NCBI GenBank assembly: GCA_016218485.1
Contig: JACRDY010000002.1
Coordinates: 1-16,043, forward strand
Reading direction: 5' to 3'
Origin: Candidatus Falkowiibacteriota bacterium
GTDB lineage: Bacteria; Patescibacteriota; Patescibacteriia; JACRDY01
Length of the DNA stretch: 16,043 bases
Part shown: positions 1 through 7,156 of the stretch, in pieces
Position numbering within the stretch: position 1 is the stretch's first letter
How the letters are laid out: every line of letters begins with the position of its first letter
Position numbers and translations under genes: made by a program
Notes under the pieces: generated by a model
Seen by the model: only the letters and a program-made list of their open reading frames with translations
Databases searched by the model: none
What the model was told of the DNA's origin: nothing

Positions 1-1
1 C

Positions 2-139
2 GTTAAAAAGATGGTTACTGTTCTGAATAACAAACCACGAAAATCTTTAAACTACCAAACACCTTACGAGGCGATGGTAGAGCATAATTTATTCATAAAA
101 AACAAAACCCCGGAAGTTGCACTTGGGGGTGGAATTTAG
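2..139 (+). CDS. IS30-family transposase, C-terminal fragment (5' end outside window)
   Basis: This open frame enters from the left edge and ends at TAG 137-139. The 45 visible residues read VKKMVTVLNNKPRKSL, then NYQTPYEAM, and end in VALGGGI. The LNN-x-PRK-x-L-x-Y-x-TP-x-E block is the usual end of the DDE integrase domain of IS30-family transposases, just after the catalytic glutamate region, which is outside the window. IS30 enzymes move their element by copy-out/paste-in. No terminal inverted repeat could be identified in the 127 bp that follow. Whether the full gene is intact cannot be judged here. The family call rests on this short tail only. Confidence 0.72.
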   Translation, partial: VKKMVTVLNNKPRKSLNYQTPYEAMVEHNLFIKNKTPEVALGGGI

Positions 140-218
140 GTTTACTTTATAAATGTTAATATAGCATATTTACCATTTTTAGTCAACCGATTGGTTCTAT
201 TTTATCTAAATTTAAAAG

Positions 219-247
219 AAAAATACTGCCGTTCTGGCAGTATTTTT
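219..247. terminator. Bidirectional intrinsic terminator
   Basis: A 12-bp perfect stem (AAAAATACTGCC and its complement) surrounds the loop GTTCT, with A-run and T-run outer halves, so it reads as a terminator on both strands. It lies 20 bp past the stop of the minus-strand nif3-like gene and also downstream of the plus-strand transposase tail, so it can serve both converging transcripts. Confidence 0.85.
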
Positions 248-266
248 AGAGGCTTCAAGAGAGCAT

Positions 267-1259
267 TTAACGTTTGCTGGACTTCTTGGCCGGTTTCCGC
301 CGAGCAGTATTTTTATTGCGGCTGACGCGGATCAGGCCGGAACAGGGTATGATGACAATGCCTTTTTTCTCCAGTTCGTCGAGGAGCAGGTTCATGCCCA
401 GCGAGTCAGACGACATGTGTCCGGCAATGACGATATTGATGTGGGCGGCAGCGGCCTGCTTTTTGTGTTCTTCCGACTGGTGCATGGCGATAATCGTGCC
501 GACGCCGGCCGCGGCCATTTTTTCGTAGATTTGAGTCGAGCCTTCAGTGCCGCCGGTGATTTCCGTTACCGCGATTTTGCCGGCGCGGTTGCCTGGCTTG
601 CCGGTAAACAGGCGAGGTCCGGCGCCCTGCTTGATAGCTTCAGCATACTCCGGAATGGCTTTGAGGAGATCGAGGATTTCGCTGACATACTCCGGTTTCT
701 TTTTCGTGATGAGATTTTTGAGAAAGGTCGCTACCAGATTGTCCGTCTGCGTGTGCGTGTTGATGTAGCTGATGTCCAGGATTCGGGCGATATCCATTGG
801 CCGGGTGTGGTTAATCGGGTGGACGCCGCGGGCGACTTCGTCGATGCGTTCAAACGTTAACGCTTCCGCGACGTTGATCGGCACGCCATAGCCGGCGATG
901 ACCTCGGCCTGGAGGTGCATGACGTCATGTAGGTCGGCCAAGGCTTTGCCCCGCGGGTGGTGGGCCATGATCAGGTCAATGTCGCCGAGCCGGTCAGCCA
1001 GCAGCACCTCATCGCCCTCCATATCAATCCCGGCCAACACTTTCTTGACGTCCGGATTTTTCTTACTGACATAGTGAACGCGGCCGTCAATGTACGGATT
1101 GGTCAGCGCTTCGGTGTCAAATTCTTTTTTCTGGGCTGGTGTCATTTTGTCGTAGAGCTCTTTTTTGCGCTTGAGCATTTTCTCTACTGCCTGGCGGCCG
1201 CGGAGATCCGCGTCAATGCCCATTTTGGTAGCGAGCGCGAAGATGTCTTGGGTTTTCAT
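267..1259 (-). CDS. NIF3-like (DUF34) metal-binding protein
   Basis: This 330-aa protein resembles the long NIF3-type proteins often annotated as 'NGG1p interacting factor NIF3' in environmental bacteria. NIF3/DUF34 proteins bind a dinuclear metal centre through conserved His, Asp and Glu residues; their reaction is not settled, and the 'GTP cyclohydrolase I type 2' label on some is doubtful. Visible here are HHP at residues 100-102, HDVMH at 111-115 and the C-terminal AGHMSSDS at 279-286, which fit the two halves of the metal site. The N-terminal 60 residues (KMGIDADLRG, then ALTNPY) are typical of this subfamily. The last 16 residues are a Lys/Arg-rich tail that may bind nucleic acid. It follows ileS with a 73-bp gap and no visible promoter, so co-transcription with ileS is likely. 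The start ATG directly follows a CCTAAC-type repeat, and no Shine-Dalgarno is visible. Confidence 0.75.
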   Translation of the reverse strand: MKTQDIFALATKMGIDADLRGRQAVEKMLKRKKELYDKMTPAQKKEFDTEALTNPYIDGRVHYVSKKNPDVKKVLAGIDMEGDEVLLADRLGDIDLIMAHHPRGKALADLHDVMHLQAEVIAGYGVPINVAEALTFERIDEVARGVHPINHTRPMDIARILDISYINTHTQTDNLVATFLKNLITKKKPEYVSEILDLLKAIPEYAEAIKQGAGPRLFTGKPGNRAGKIAVTEITGGTEGSTQIYEKMAAAGVGTIIAMHQSEEHKKQAAAAHINIVIAGHMSSDSLGMNLLLDELEKKGIVIIPCSGLIRVSRNKNTARRKPAKKSSKR

Positions 1260-1296
1260 ATGGGTTAGGTGGTTAAGGAGTTAGGTTGTTAGGTAG
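1260..1296. repeat. CCTAAC-word array in the leader of the nif3-like gene
   Basis: Read on the minus strand, this 37-bp stretch is CCTACCTAAC, AACCTAAC, TCCTTAAC, CACCTAAC, then CCATATG, so degenerate copies of a CCTAAC word run right up to the start codon. A related array (CCTAACTACCTAACCACC) occupies the same place before hsp20 at 10148-10170. The words are similar but not identical in spacing. Confidence 0.8.
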
Positions 1297-1300
1297 GATA

Positions 1301-1328
1301 GTAGGGACAACCCTAGGGTTGTCCCTAC
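1301..1328. repeat. 28-bp perfect REP-like palindrome
   Basis: GTAGGGACAACCCT is followed at once by its exact reverse complement, giving 14+14 bp with no spacer. It lies between ileS and the nif3-like gene. The GTAGGGAC...GTCCCTAC outline resembles palindromic REP-type elements seen in many bacteria. There is no T-run on the downstream (minus-strand) side, so a simple terminator is less likely, although the hairpin could still slow transcription or protect the 3' end of the ileS message. Confidence 0.7.
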
Positions 1329-1332
1329 GGGA

Positions 1333-4248
1333 TTATTTTTTAATCCCTAGCCAGACTTTGGCCCCGTTAATATCAGCTTCAGTTTGGAGATCGCCATCAA
1401 TAGCCACCTTGGCATTTTTTATATTCTTCGTCAAGGTATCTTTTTGGAGCTCGGGCGCGAATTTTGTCAGGACGGCGCTGACGGCACTGCTGTCCGTCTG
1501 GTAATAGAGCGTTACCCGGTCTTGGATCGTCAGGCCGGCAGCTTTGCGCAGCGCGTTAACAGCGCGGACGAGCTCGCGGTACAGGCCTTGTTCGGCGAGT
1601 TCGGGGGTGAGTTCAGTATCCAGTTTATCCTCACCGAATGTTACTGCCGAGACATTGAGCTCATCTTTGATAATTTCAGTATATTCCGCCGGCAGCGTTT
1701 TAGCGAGCGTGGTAGCGTATGACGTCAGCGGCTGGCGGACTTTGATGTTGGCAGCGGCTCGGGCGGCCAAGCCGGCCTCAACGATTTTCCGGACCATGTC
1801 CATTTCCGTCAGGACGGTCTCATGCAAGAAGGACGGTTCTGCGTCTGGCCAGTCACCCAAATGCACTGATTCCGGCTGGCCGCCGAGTGTTTGCCAGATT
1901 TCTTCGGCGATGAAGGGGGTGAACGGCGCCATCAGTTTGGCCAGATTCATCAGAACATAGCGCAGCGTTGCCAGCGCGCGGAGTTTTTCGGCCGCGTCGT
2001 CAGACTTGAACCGGTCGCGCGAGCGGCGGACGTACCAGGTGGAGAGCTTATCAATAAAGTCTTTGATCGGCCGGCCGGCTTTGACCATATTATAATTGTC
2101 CATCTGCGAGGTCACTGCTTGCTTCAGTGTTTCCAACTTACTGCAAATCCAGATGTCCAGAACGTTCGTCAGGTCTTTGGCGGCGAGATCGGGCACGGCT
2201 ATGTCAGCGCTGAATGTCTGGTAAAAGGTTACGACGTTTGAGAGGATATTGATGACTTTATTATAAACATCACGGACTTCCCGGTCGTTAAAGAAGAGAT
2301 TGTCGGCCTGCATCACCACACTGGTCATCAGGTAGTAGCGGAGCGCGTCAACGCCGTAGGTATTGATGATGTCCCAGGGGTCGGTATAGTTCTGTTTGGA
2401 TTTGGACAGCTTCTCACCCTTGTCATTGAGGATTGTTCCCGTGGTCACACAGTTGGCAAAGCTGATGTTGTCAAACAGCGCCACGCTCATCACGTGCATG
2501 TAGTAGAACCAGGCGCGGGTCTGGGCGATGTACTCGGCTATGTACTGACCCGGGAAGCGGTGTTTAAAGACTTTCTCATTCTCAAATGGATAGTGGTGTT
2601 CGGCGAACGGCATCGAGGCCGACTCGACCCAGCAGTCGATCACTTCGGGAATACGGCTCATGGCGCCACCGCAGGCAATGCACTTGAGTTTGATTTGGTC
2701 GGCTTTGTGCTTGTGCAGGTCCACTGCTCCGATGGTGTCGCTTGAGTAGACTTGATTATAGTTGGTCGCTTGGTCTTTTAATTCAGCCAGACTGCCGATG
2801 CAGGTCTTGGCGGCACAGTCGGGATTGTCGCAAATCCAGAAGGGCAATGGCGTGGCCCAGTAGCGATTGCGCGAGATATTCCAGTCGGGCGCGGTTTCCA
2901 GATTGTTCAAGAATCTGCCGTGCTTGAGATGCTCGGGGTACCAGCTGATCTGTTCATTCAGCTCAATCAGGCGGGGTTTGATTTTTTGGACATTAATAAA
3001 CCAGGCCGAGATGGCGTTGTAGAACAGCTGGGTGTCGCAGCGCCAGCAGTGTGGGTATGAGTGAGTAGTTTGTTTTCTACTGAAGATGAGATTATGTTCG
3101 GTCAAATAATCTTTGATAACCTTTTCCGCCTTTTTGAAATACTGCCCGCGGATCAGCTCTGGCGCGTCAGCGTTGAACATGCCTTTGTCGTCTAAGAGCG
3201 GCACGACCGGCAGATCTTTTTCCAGGCCGAGGTTGTAGTCGGTCTCACCATAGACGACGGCGGTGTGCACCACGCCGGTGCCTTCTTCAGTGGTGACGAA
3301 TTCGGATTCTTTGCCCGGGGTAGTCACATACCAGAGACGCTTGCCGGTGTCGCGGAAGGCGGGGACGTCAATCAGCGGCTCGTATTCAATGCCGTCCAGC
3401 TCGGAGCCTTTGATTTTTCTCTCTCGGTCAGATTTTTCGGTAATGACTTTTTCTACTAATTCATCCGCCAGAATGTAATACTCGTCGTTCTGTTTCACGA
3501 GCGCGTATTCAATATCTGCGCCGACTGCCAGGGCGACGTTGGCTGGCAGGGTCCAGGGCGTTGTGGTCCAGGCGAGGATAAATGTATTGTCCGGCAGATT
3601 ATGTTTACCCGGGTCTTTGATTTTAAATTTGGTCGTCAAGGATTCTTCGGTAATATCTTTGTAGCTGTTGTCCATGGCGACTTCCGCTTTGGAGATTGGG
3701 GTTTCACAGCGCGGACAGTACATCAGGACGCGGCGGCCCTGGTAGATCAGGTCGCGGTCCCAGAGCGTTTTGAGCGCCCACCAGACACTCTCCATGTACG
3801 TCGAGTCCATGGTTTTGTAGCTGTTATCAAATTCAATCCAGCGGCCGATCCGCTCCACCATTTTTTTCCACTCGCTGACGTACATCAAAACATCGGCGCG
3901 GCATTTTTCGTTGAATTTTTCGACGCCGATTTTTGTTTCAATTTCTTTCTTGCCGGAGATGGCCAGTTTTTTCTCGATTAGGTTCTCGATTGGCAGGCCA
4001 TGGCAGTCCCAGCCCCAGCGGCGCGGCACCCGGTAGCCTTTCATGGTCATATAGCGCGGCACGACGTCTTTGATGACCGAGCCGAGGATATGGCCGTAGT
4101 GGGGCAGGCCAGTGGCAAACGGCGGCCCATCATAAAAAACATAGTCCCCTTTGGGGCTATCTTTAGTCACGGATTTTTGGAAAATATTGTTGTCGCGCCA
4201 GAACTGGAGAATGGTTTCCTCGCGGCTGGCAATGGGAGATTTTTCCAT
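1333..4248 (-). CDS. ileS: Isoleucyl-tRNA synthetase, type II (eukaryote-like)
   Basis: This enzyme charges tRNA-Ile with isoleucine in the cytoplasm and is full length at 971 aa. The class-I signatures are the HIGH box as HYGH at residues 50-53, inside GPPFATGLPHYGHI, and the KMSKS loop as KLSKS at 613-617. The editing domain carries WTTTPWT around 227-233. Metal-ligand-like pairs occur at CPRC 178-181, C473/C478 and CIAC 523-526. The FATGLPHYGHI form and the missing classical C-terminal zinc finger place it in the IleRS2 group, which in studied bacteria is poorly inhibited by mupirocin. It has its own promoter (4405-4433) and an unusual hairpin leader. The ATG at 4248 has no clear Shine-Dalgarno. 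Confidence 0.97.
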   Translation of the reverse strand: MEKSPIASREETILQFWRDNNIFQKSVTKDSPKGDYVFYDGPPFATGLPHYGHILGSVIKDVVPRYMTMKGYRVPRRWGWDCHGLPIENLIEKKLAISGKKEIETKIGVEKFNEKCRADVLMYVSEWKKMVERIGRWIEFDNSYKTMDSTYMESVWWALKTLWDRDLIYQGRRVLMYCPRCETPISKAEVAMDNSYKDITEESLTTKFKIKDPGKHNLPDNTFILAWTTTPWTLPANVALAVGADIEYALVKQNDEYYILADELVEKVITEKSDRERKIKGSELDGIEYEPLIDVPAFRDTGKRLWYVTTPGKESEFVTTEEGTGVVHTAVVYGETDYNLGLEKDLPVVPLLDDKGMFNADAPELIRGQYFKKAEKVIKDYLTEHNLIFSRKQTTHSYPHCWRCDTQLFYNAISAWFINVQKIKPRLIELNEQISWYPEHLKHGRFLNNLETAPDWNISRNRYWATPLPFWICDNPDCAAKTCIGSLAELKDQATNYNQVYSSDTIGAVDLHKHKADQIKLKCIACGGAMSRIPEVIDCWVESASMPFAEHHYPFENEKVFKHRFPGQYIAEYIAQTRAWFYYMHVMSVALFDNISFANCVTTGTILNDKGEKLSKSKQNYTDPWDIINTYGVDALRYYLMTSVVMQADNLFFNDREVRDVYNKVINILSNVVTFYQTFSADIAVPDLAAKDLTNVLDIWICSKLETLKQAVTSQMDNYNMVKAGRPIKDFIDKLSTWYVRRSRDRFKSDDAAEKLRALATLRYVLMNLAKLMAPFTPFIAEEIWQTLGGQPESVHLGDWPDAEPSFLHETVLTEMDMVRKIVEAGLAARAAANIKVRQPLTSYATTLAKTLPAEYTEIIKDELNVSAVTFGEDKLDTELTPELAEQGLYRELVRAVNALRKAAGLTIQDRVTLYYQTDSSAVSAVLTKFAPELQKDTLTKNIKNAKVAIDGDLQTEADINGAKVWLGIKK

Positions 4249-4252
4249 AATA

Positions 4253-4400
4253 CTACGAATGTACTAAGACTACGAATTTACGAATAACTACGAATATACG
4301 AATCAGGAGATGAAGGATTGAGATTTAACCACAGTTTACCAGTGAGCATATTCGTATATTAGTAACTATTCGTAAATTCGTAGTCTTAGTACATTCGTAG
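4253..4400. repeat. 51-bp-armed inverted repeat of TACGAAT words forming the ileS leader
   Basis: Arm 4253-4303 and arm 4350-4400 are inverted copies of each other: the outer 34 bp pair perfectly, six central positions do not match, and the inner 11 bp pair again. The loop is 46 nt. Each arm is built from TACGAAT/ACGAAT words at irregular spacing. On the minus strand the outer arm begins at the predicted transcription start and the inner arm ends 4 nt before the ileS ATG. Confidence 0.93.
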
Positions 4401-4404
4401 CCTC

Positions 4405-4433
4405 ATTTTATCAGCAAAATTAGCGGTTGGCAA
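4405..4433 (-). promoter_or_regulatory. Predicted sigma-70-type promoter of ileS
   Basis: On the minus strand, TTGCCA is followed by exactly 17 nt and TAAAAT. The start point, about 7 nt downstream, falls at about 4398, the first bases of the long inverted repeat. Confidence 0.7.
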
Positions 4434-4442
4434 GGTGGAAAT

Positions 4443-4480
4443 GAGTACGGAGGGGGAGTACGGAGGGGAGTACGGAGGGG
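4443..4480. repeat. Tandem GAGTACGGAGGGG array, three copies
   Basis: Three near-identical units GAGTACGGAGGG(G) start at 4443, 4456 and 4468, with periods of 13 and 12 bp, in the spacer between the ileS promoter and the Nudix gene. It is another case of a short word filling a spacer in this window. Confidence 0.85.
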
Positions 4481-4510
4481 CTAGCAGAGAGGGGCGAGGT
4501 TTGGTACGAT

Positions 4511-4515
4511 AGGAG
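4511..4515 (+). promoter_or_regulatory. Shine-Dalgarno of the first Nudix gene
   Basis: AGGAG stands 8 nt before the ATG at 4524. It is one of the few clear ribosome binding sites in the window and fixes this start. Confidence 0.7.
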
Positions 4516-4523
4516 TATTATCT

Positions 4524-4958
4524 ATGCCAAACAAGAATCCAAAAACTAAGCCGCAAGTGGCGGGAGCGGTTGTGTACCGAGATGGTCGCGTGCTCTTGCT
4601 CCAGCGCTCGAGCACGGAGGCGAGCTATCCGAATTTGTGGGAGCTGCCGAGCGGCGGGCTCAAATCCCGTGAATCGCTCGAGGCGGCACTGGCGCGTGAA
4701 GTAGCGGAAGAGACGGGCTTGAGCGTCAAACCAGTTAAGATGATCGGGAGTTTTGAGTATACGTTGGCGGATGGCAGTGTCCGGGAGCAGACGAACTGGT
4801 TGGTTACGGTGGTGGGAGCGGCCGAGGTGAAGTTGAGTGCCGAACACCAGCAGTTCGCCTGGATCAATATTAATGAAATCGAGAAGTACCACCTGTCGCC
4901 GGAAGTAGAAAAGATTGTTGAGGCGGCATTTTTGGCGTCCGAGCAGCTGGGGTTGTAA
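4524..4958 (+). CDS. Nudix hydrolase
   Basis: This 144-aa protein is a complete single-domain Nudix hydrolase. Such enzymes cleave nucleoside diphosphates linked to another group (damaged nucleotides, sugar nucleotides, dinucleotide cofactors), using Mg2+ or Mn2+. The Nudix box at residues 44-66 fits G-x5-E-x7-REU-x-EE-x-GU exactly: G44, E50, then REVAEETGL. The N-terminal strand AGAVVYRDGRVLLLQRS and the WELPSGG turn are typical. The substrate cannot be told from sequence. It lies alone between divergent ileS and the convergent cysteine-rich gene. A 32-nt hairpin (4977-5008) follows the stop. Base composition matches the GC-richer neighbours, unlike the second Nudix gene at 13417. Confidence 0.92.
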   Translation: MPNKNPKTKPQVAGAVVYRDGRVLLLQRSSTEASYPNLWELPSGGLKSRESLEAALAREVAEETGLSVKPVKMIGSFEYTLADGSVREQTNWLVTVVGAAEVKLSAEHQQFAWININEIEKYHLSPEVEKIVEAAFLASEQLGL

Positions 4959-4976
4959 TGGTGGAGATAGAGCGAA

Positions 4977-5008
4977 CCCCGAGACGCGGTCTTGAGACCG
5001 GCTCGGGG
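4977..5008. terminator. GC-rich hairpin between convergent genes, possible terminator
   Basis: CCCCGAG pairs with CTCGGGG, and inside it GGTCT pairs with AGACC. It fills most of the 53-bp gap between the Nudix stop and the stop of the cysteine-rich gene. It has no T-run, so a role in ending transcription is plausible but not certain. Confidence 0.45.
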
Positions 5009-5011
5009 CGG

Positions 5012-5659
5012 TTAGGCGGCGGTGAGCCGCTGGTTTTTGTTGTAGAAACGATTGTAGCAGCGCTTGCACCACTGCCAATTGGCATGAGCCCATGGGGCCC
5101 ACTTTCCGCAGCGTCGACAGCGGTGTTTTGGCGCTGGATGTGTACGGTCGTAGCATCGTTTGCAGAGTCTTGTTCTGCGTTGGTGGATCACCGTGTTTCG
5201 ATTACATCCCTGGCACTTTTCCAATGGTCGGTGTTGATCCGCACACTGTTTGCAGAGGCTTTTCTTGTTGATCCTCCGATGGATAATCGTTGTCTTGTTA
5301 CAATTATCACACCGCTCCAGTCGTCGTGCGGGTCCATGCCGTCGTTGGCAGTCGCGACACAATAGGTGGCCGGATATCCTGTTGTGGTGTAATGGTTTTT
5401 TCTTCCCACATTCAGCGCAGGATGACAGCTTGCGATAGCAAGGCCGGCATAGTTTCAGCCCACTTGCGCGATGGAGATGGACGTGCGATTTACGTTTATC
5501 GCACCATCCTTGGCATCGCGCCAGTTCGGTGTACTGTTTTGGCTTGGTCCCCCGGCGGCACTTCAGGCAGGCGAGACTGCCCAGTTTGCCTTTCTCGCCA
5601 ATGCGAGTCGGGCGAATTCCCTGTTTCTTTACCCCACAACGGGGGCATTTCGCGCGCAT
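5012..5659 (-). CDS. Protein with six tandem four-cysteine zinc knuckles
   Basis: I do not recognise a named family. The 215-aa protein has exactly 24 cysteines in six C-x2-C (once C-x3-C) ... C-x2-C units: Cys 5/8/31/34, 49/53/71/74, 81/84/101/104, 117/120/136/139, 149/152/166/169 and 181/184/198/201. The gap between pairs shrinks from 22 to 13 residues. Each unit looks like a zinc ribbon or treble clef, and the linkers are rich in Arg, Lys and His, so binding to DNA or RNA is a reasonable inference. There is no catalytic domain, signal peptide or membrane segment. The start at 5659 is chosen because GGAGGG lies 7 nt upstream and a strong promoter (5694-5722) lies just beyond; an in-frame ATG at 5722 would fall inside that promoter. 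Confidence 0.8.
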   Translation of the reverse strand: MRAKCPRCGVKKQGIRPTRIGEKGKLGSLACLKCRRGTKPKQYTELARCQGWCDKRKSHVHLHRASGLKLCRPCYRKLSSCAECGKKKPLHHNRISGHLLCRDCQRRHGPARRLERCDNCNKTTIIHRRINKKSLCKQCADQHRPLEKCQGCNRNTVIHQRRTRLCKRCYDRTHPAPKHRCRRCGKWAPWAHANWQWCKRCYNRFYNKNQRLTAA

Positions 5660-5693
5660 GGTCGAGCCCTCCGTTGGGTATGAAAGATATCTT

Positions 5694-5722
5694 AATTTAG
5701 CGTGAAATGTATAAAAAGTCAA
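5694..5722 (-). promoter_or_regulatory. Predicted promoter of the six-knuckle protein gene
   Basis: On the minus strand, TTGACT is followed by 17 nt and TAAATT. The predicted start leaves a short leader of roughly 30 nt containing GGAGGG before the ATG at 5659. Confidence 0.75.
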
Positions 5723-5727
5723 GAAGT

Positions 5728-5751
5728 AGCTTGGGTTTTAAAACTCAAGCT
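5728..5751 (-). terminator. Hairpin downstream of the MFS gene, likely terminator
   Basis: AGCTTGAGTTTT pairs with its complement through 12 positions, one of them mismatched or wobble. On the minus strand it is followed by a T-rich stretch (ACTTCTTGACTTTTT). It lies 27 bp past the MFS stop and directly upstream of the next promoter's -35 box. Confidence 0.5.
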
Positions 5752-5777
5752 CCGTGGGGTGTAAAATTTTTTATGGG

Positions 5778-7019
5778 TTACACCTTATGCCGTTTGCGTT
5801 GCGGTCGGCGGGGAATATCAGCGGCGGGCGCGTACTTGTGATGACGCATGAAAACTTGGTAGATGCACCAGGTGCAGAAAATTAAGCTAGAGCCGACCGC
5901 GATCGTCCAGGCCGGGCCAACGAGCGAGTAGAGAATACCGGCGACGACCGGGCCGATAGTCCAGCCCAAGTCGTCAAAGACATTGAGGACGCCGGCCAAG
6001 AGTCCGTCGTTGGCGTGTTTGTGATCCAGCGTATAGAGCCAGGACCACAGGGCGATGCCGGCCATTTCGTCGCCGGTAGTGGCTAGAAAGCCAAAGACCA
6101 GAAATAGCCAGCCAAAATTAAAGCCCAGGAACATGCCGGCGACCGCGAAGAGTAACAGGCCAAAAAAGACTAAGGTACGTTTGTTGGCGCGGTCGGCCAG
6201 ATTGCCAAGGAAGAATCCGAGGAGCACTACGGTAAAATCAAATATGCCAAGAGTCAGGCCGGACCAGCCCGGGTGGACCTGGTGCGCGATGATCAGAGGG
6301 ACTACAAACCAAATAATGGCGTAGAATGAGGCCGAGACTAAATTTAAAAGTACGAGCATAGTGCTGGCGGGATTGAGACGGCGCAGCATAGTCAGCGTAT
6401 CCTTGAGAAAGTGCCGGTGAATGTAGTGCGCCTGCGTGGCGATTTTTGGTTCGGTGTGCGTCAGCGGCGTGTCTGGTGGGCTGGCGTACAGTGCGATCAG
6501 CGCTGCGAGCATGGCCAGCGCAATCATCAAACCAATGAGGTACGTCGGGAGCGTCAGGACCAGACCTAAGAGGGCGGTGGAGAGGACAATGCCGAGTGAA
6601 GCAAAAACATCGCGGTAGGCGATGAACCGGCCGCTGCCGGCGCGCGGGGCGTGAGTCAGGACGTAGGCGTTGACCCCCGGGACAAAGAACAGCCAGCCAA
6701 AGGTAGCGACGATCAGGCTGGTGATGTAGGTAAGGGTATTGAAATTGATCACTAAGACGAGTCCGGCCAGGAGAAAAATGAACGTCGTCAGTTTTAACAG
6801 TCGCCGGTAGCCGAAGCGATCCAGCCAGTGTCCGGCCGGTACGTCGAGGAGCAGATGGATCAGCGAGCCGCCACCCATCAGGAGACCAACGAGCCAGAGC
6901 GGCAAGAGTCGCTCGCCCAGCGGTGAAATTAGGGAGTAATGCAAGCCGCCGCCGATTTTATACAGCGTCAAAAAGATCCAAAAGGGAATAAAGGCGACGA
7001 AGCGGCGAGGGATGGACAT
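5778..7019 (-). CDS. Major facilitator superfamily transporter
   Basis: This 413-aa, highly hydrophobic protein has about twelve predicted membrane helices, the usual MFS size. A motif-A loop, GHWLDRFGYRR, lies at residues 63-73 between helices 2 and 3, and a second motif-A-like loop, GNLADRANKR, lies at the matching place in the C-terminal half, as expected from the internal duplication of the fold. The tail is basic. The substrate is unknown; drug or metabolite efflux are the common roles. The start at 7019 (MSIPRRFVAF) is preferred because longer in-frame extensions run through the REP-like element and into tRNA-Leu. No Shine-Dalgarno is visible. A possible promoter lies at 7117-7144. Confidence 0.88.
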   Translation of the reverse strand: MSIPRRFVAFIPFWIFLTLYKIGGGLHYSLISPLGERLLPLWLVGLLMGGGSLIHLLLDVPAGHWLDRFGYRRLLKLTTFIFLLAGLVLVINFNTLTYITSLIVATFGWLFFVPGVNAYVLTHAPRAGSGRFIAYRDVFASLGIVLSTALLGLVLTLPTYLIGLMIALAMLAALIALYASPPDTPLTHTEPKIATQAHYIHRHFLKDTLTMLRRLNPASTMLVLLNLVSASFYAIIWFVVPLIIAHQVHPGWSGLTLGIFDFTVVLLGFFLGNLADRANKRTLVFFGLLLFAVAGMFLGFNFGWLFLVFGFLATTGDEMAGIALWSWLYTLDHKHANDGLLAGVLNVFDDLGWTIGPVVAGILYSLVGPAWTIAVGSSLIFCTWCIYQVFMRHHKYAPAADIPRRPQRKRHKV

Positions 7020-7053
7020 GGTAAGAAAATTTGTTAATTTATGGTTGTCCGGT

Positions 7054-7113
7054 GGGCGGGAGAGCCCGCCAGAGGCGGGTCGCTTCGCGAGACTCTTTTC
7101 GGTACTGCCCGCC
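7054..7113. repeat. REP-like nested palindromes upstream of the MFS gene
   Basis: GGGCGGG, CCCGCC, GGCGGG and CCCGCC alternate at 7054-7060, 7065-7070, 7074-7079 and 7108-7113, so two alternative hairpins can form. A TCGCTTCGCGA palindrome lies between the last pair. The element is GC-rich compared with the AT-rich flanks and lies in the predicted leader of the MFS gene. Confidence 0.65.
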
Positions 7114-7116
7114 AAG

Positions 7117-7144
7117 ATTATGCCGTCATTAAATTTTTTATCAA
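7117..7144 (-). promoter_or_regulatory. Possible promoter of the MFS gene
   Basis: On the minus strand, TTGATA is followed by 16 nt and CATAAT, just downstream of tRNA-Leu. A start here would place the REP-like element inside the leader. Confidence 0.45.
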
Positions 7145-7156
7145 TACACACCTTAA

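Noticed and set aside
417..860. Long plus-strand frames antisense to the nif3-like gene (also 957-1268 and several antisense to ileS)
   Set aside because: They lie wholly over a well-supported gene on the other strand, show no domain and are explained by the GC-rich coding strand.
4253..4480. CRISPR array from the repeated TACGAAT and GAGTACGGAGGGG units
   Set aside because: Units are too short and irregular, there are no unique spacers, and there are no cas genes in the window.
4977..5008. Hairpin after the first Nudix gene as a riboswitch or RNA gene
   Set aside because: It sits between two convergent stops with no promoter and is better explained as a transcription barrier.
5660..5722. 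Upstream start of the six-knuckle protein (21 extra residues)
   Set aside because: The ATG at 5722 falls in the -35 box of the predicted promoter, whereas GGAGGG precedes the ATG at 5659.
5012..5722. Plus-strand frames across the six-knuckle gene (for example 5290-5700)
   Set aside because: They are complements of the Cys-rich gene, without domains or ribosome binding sites; the regular Cys spacing supports the minus strand only.
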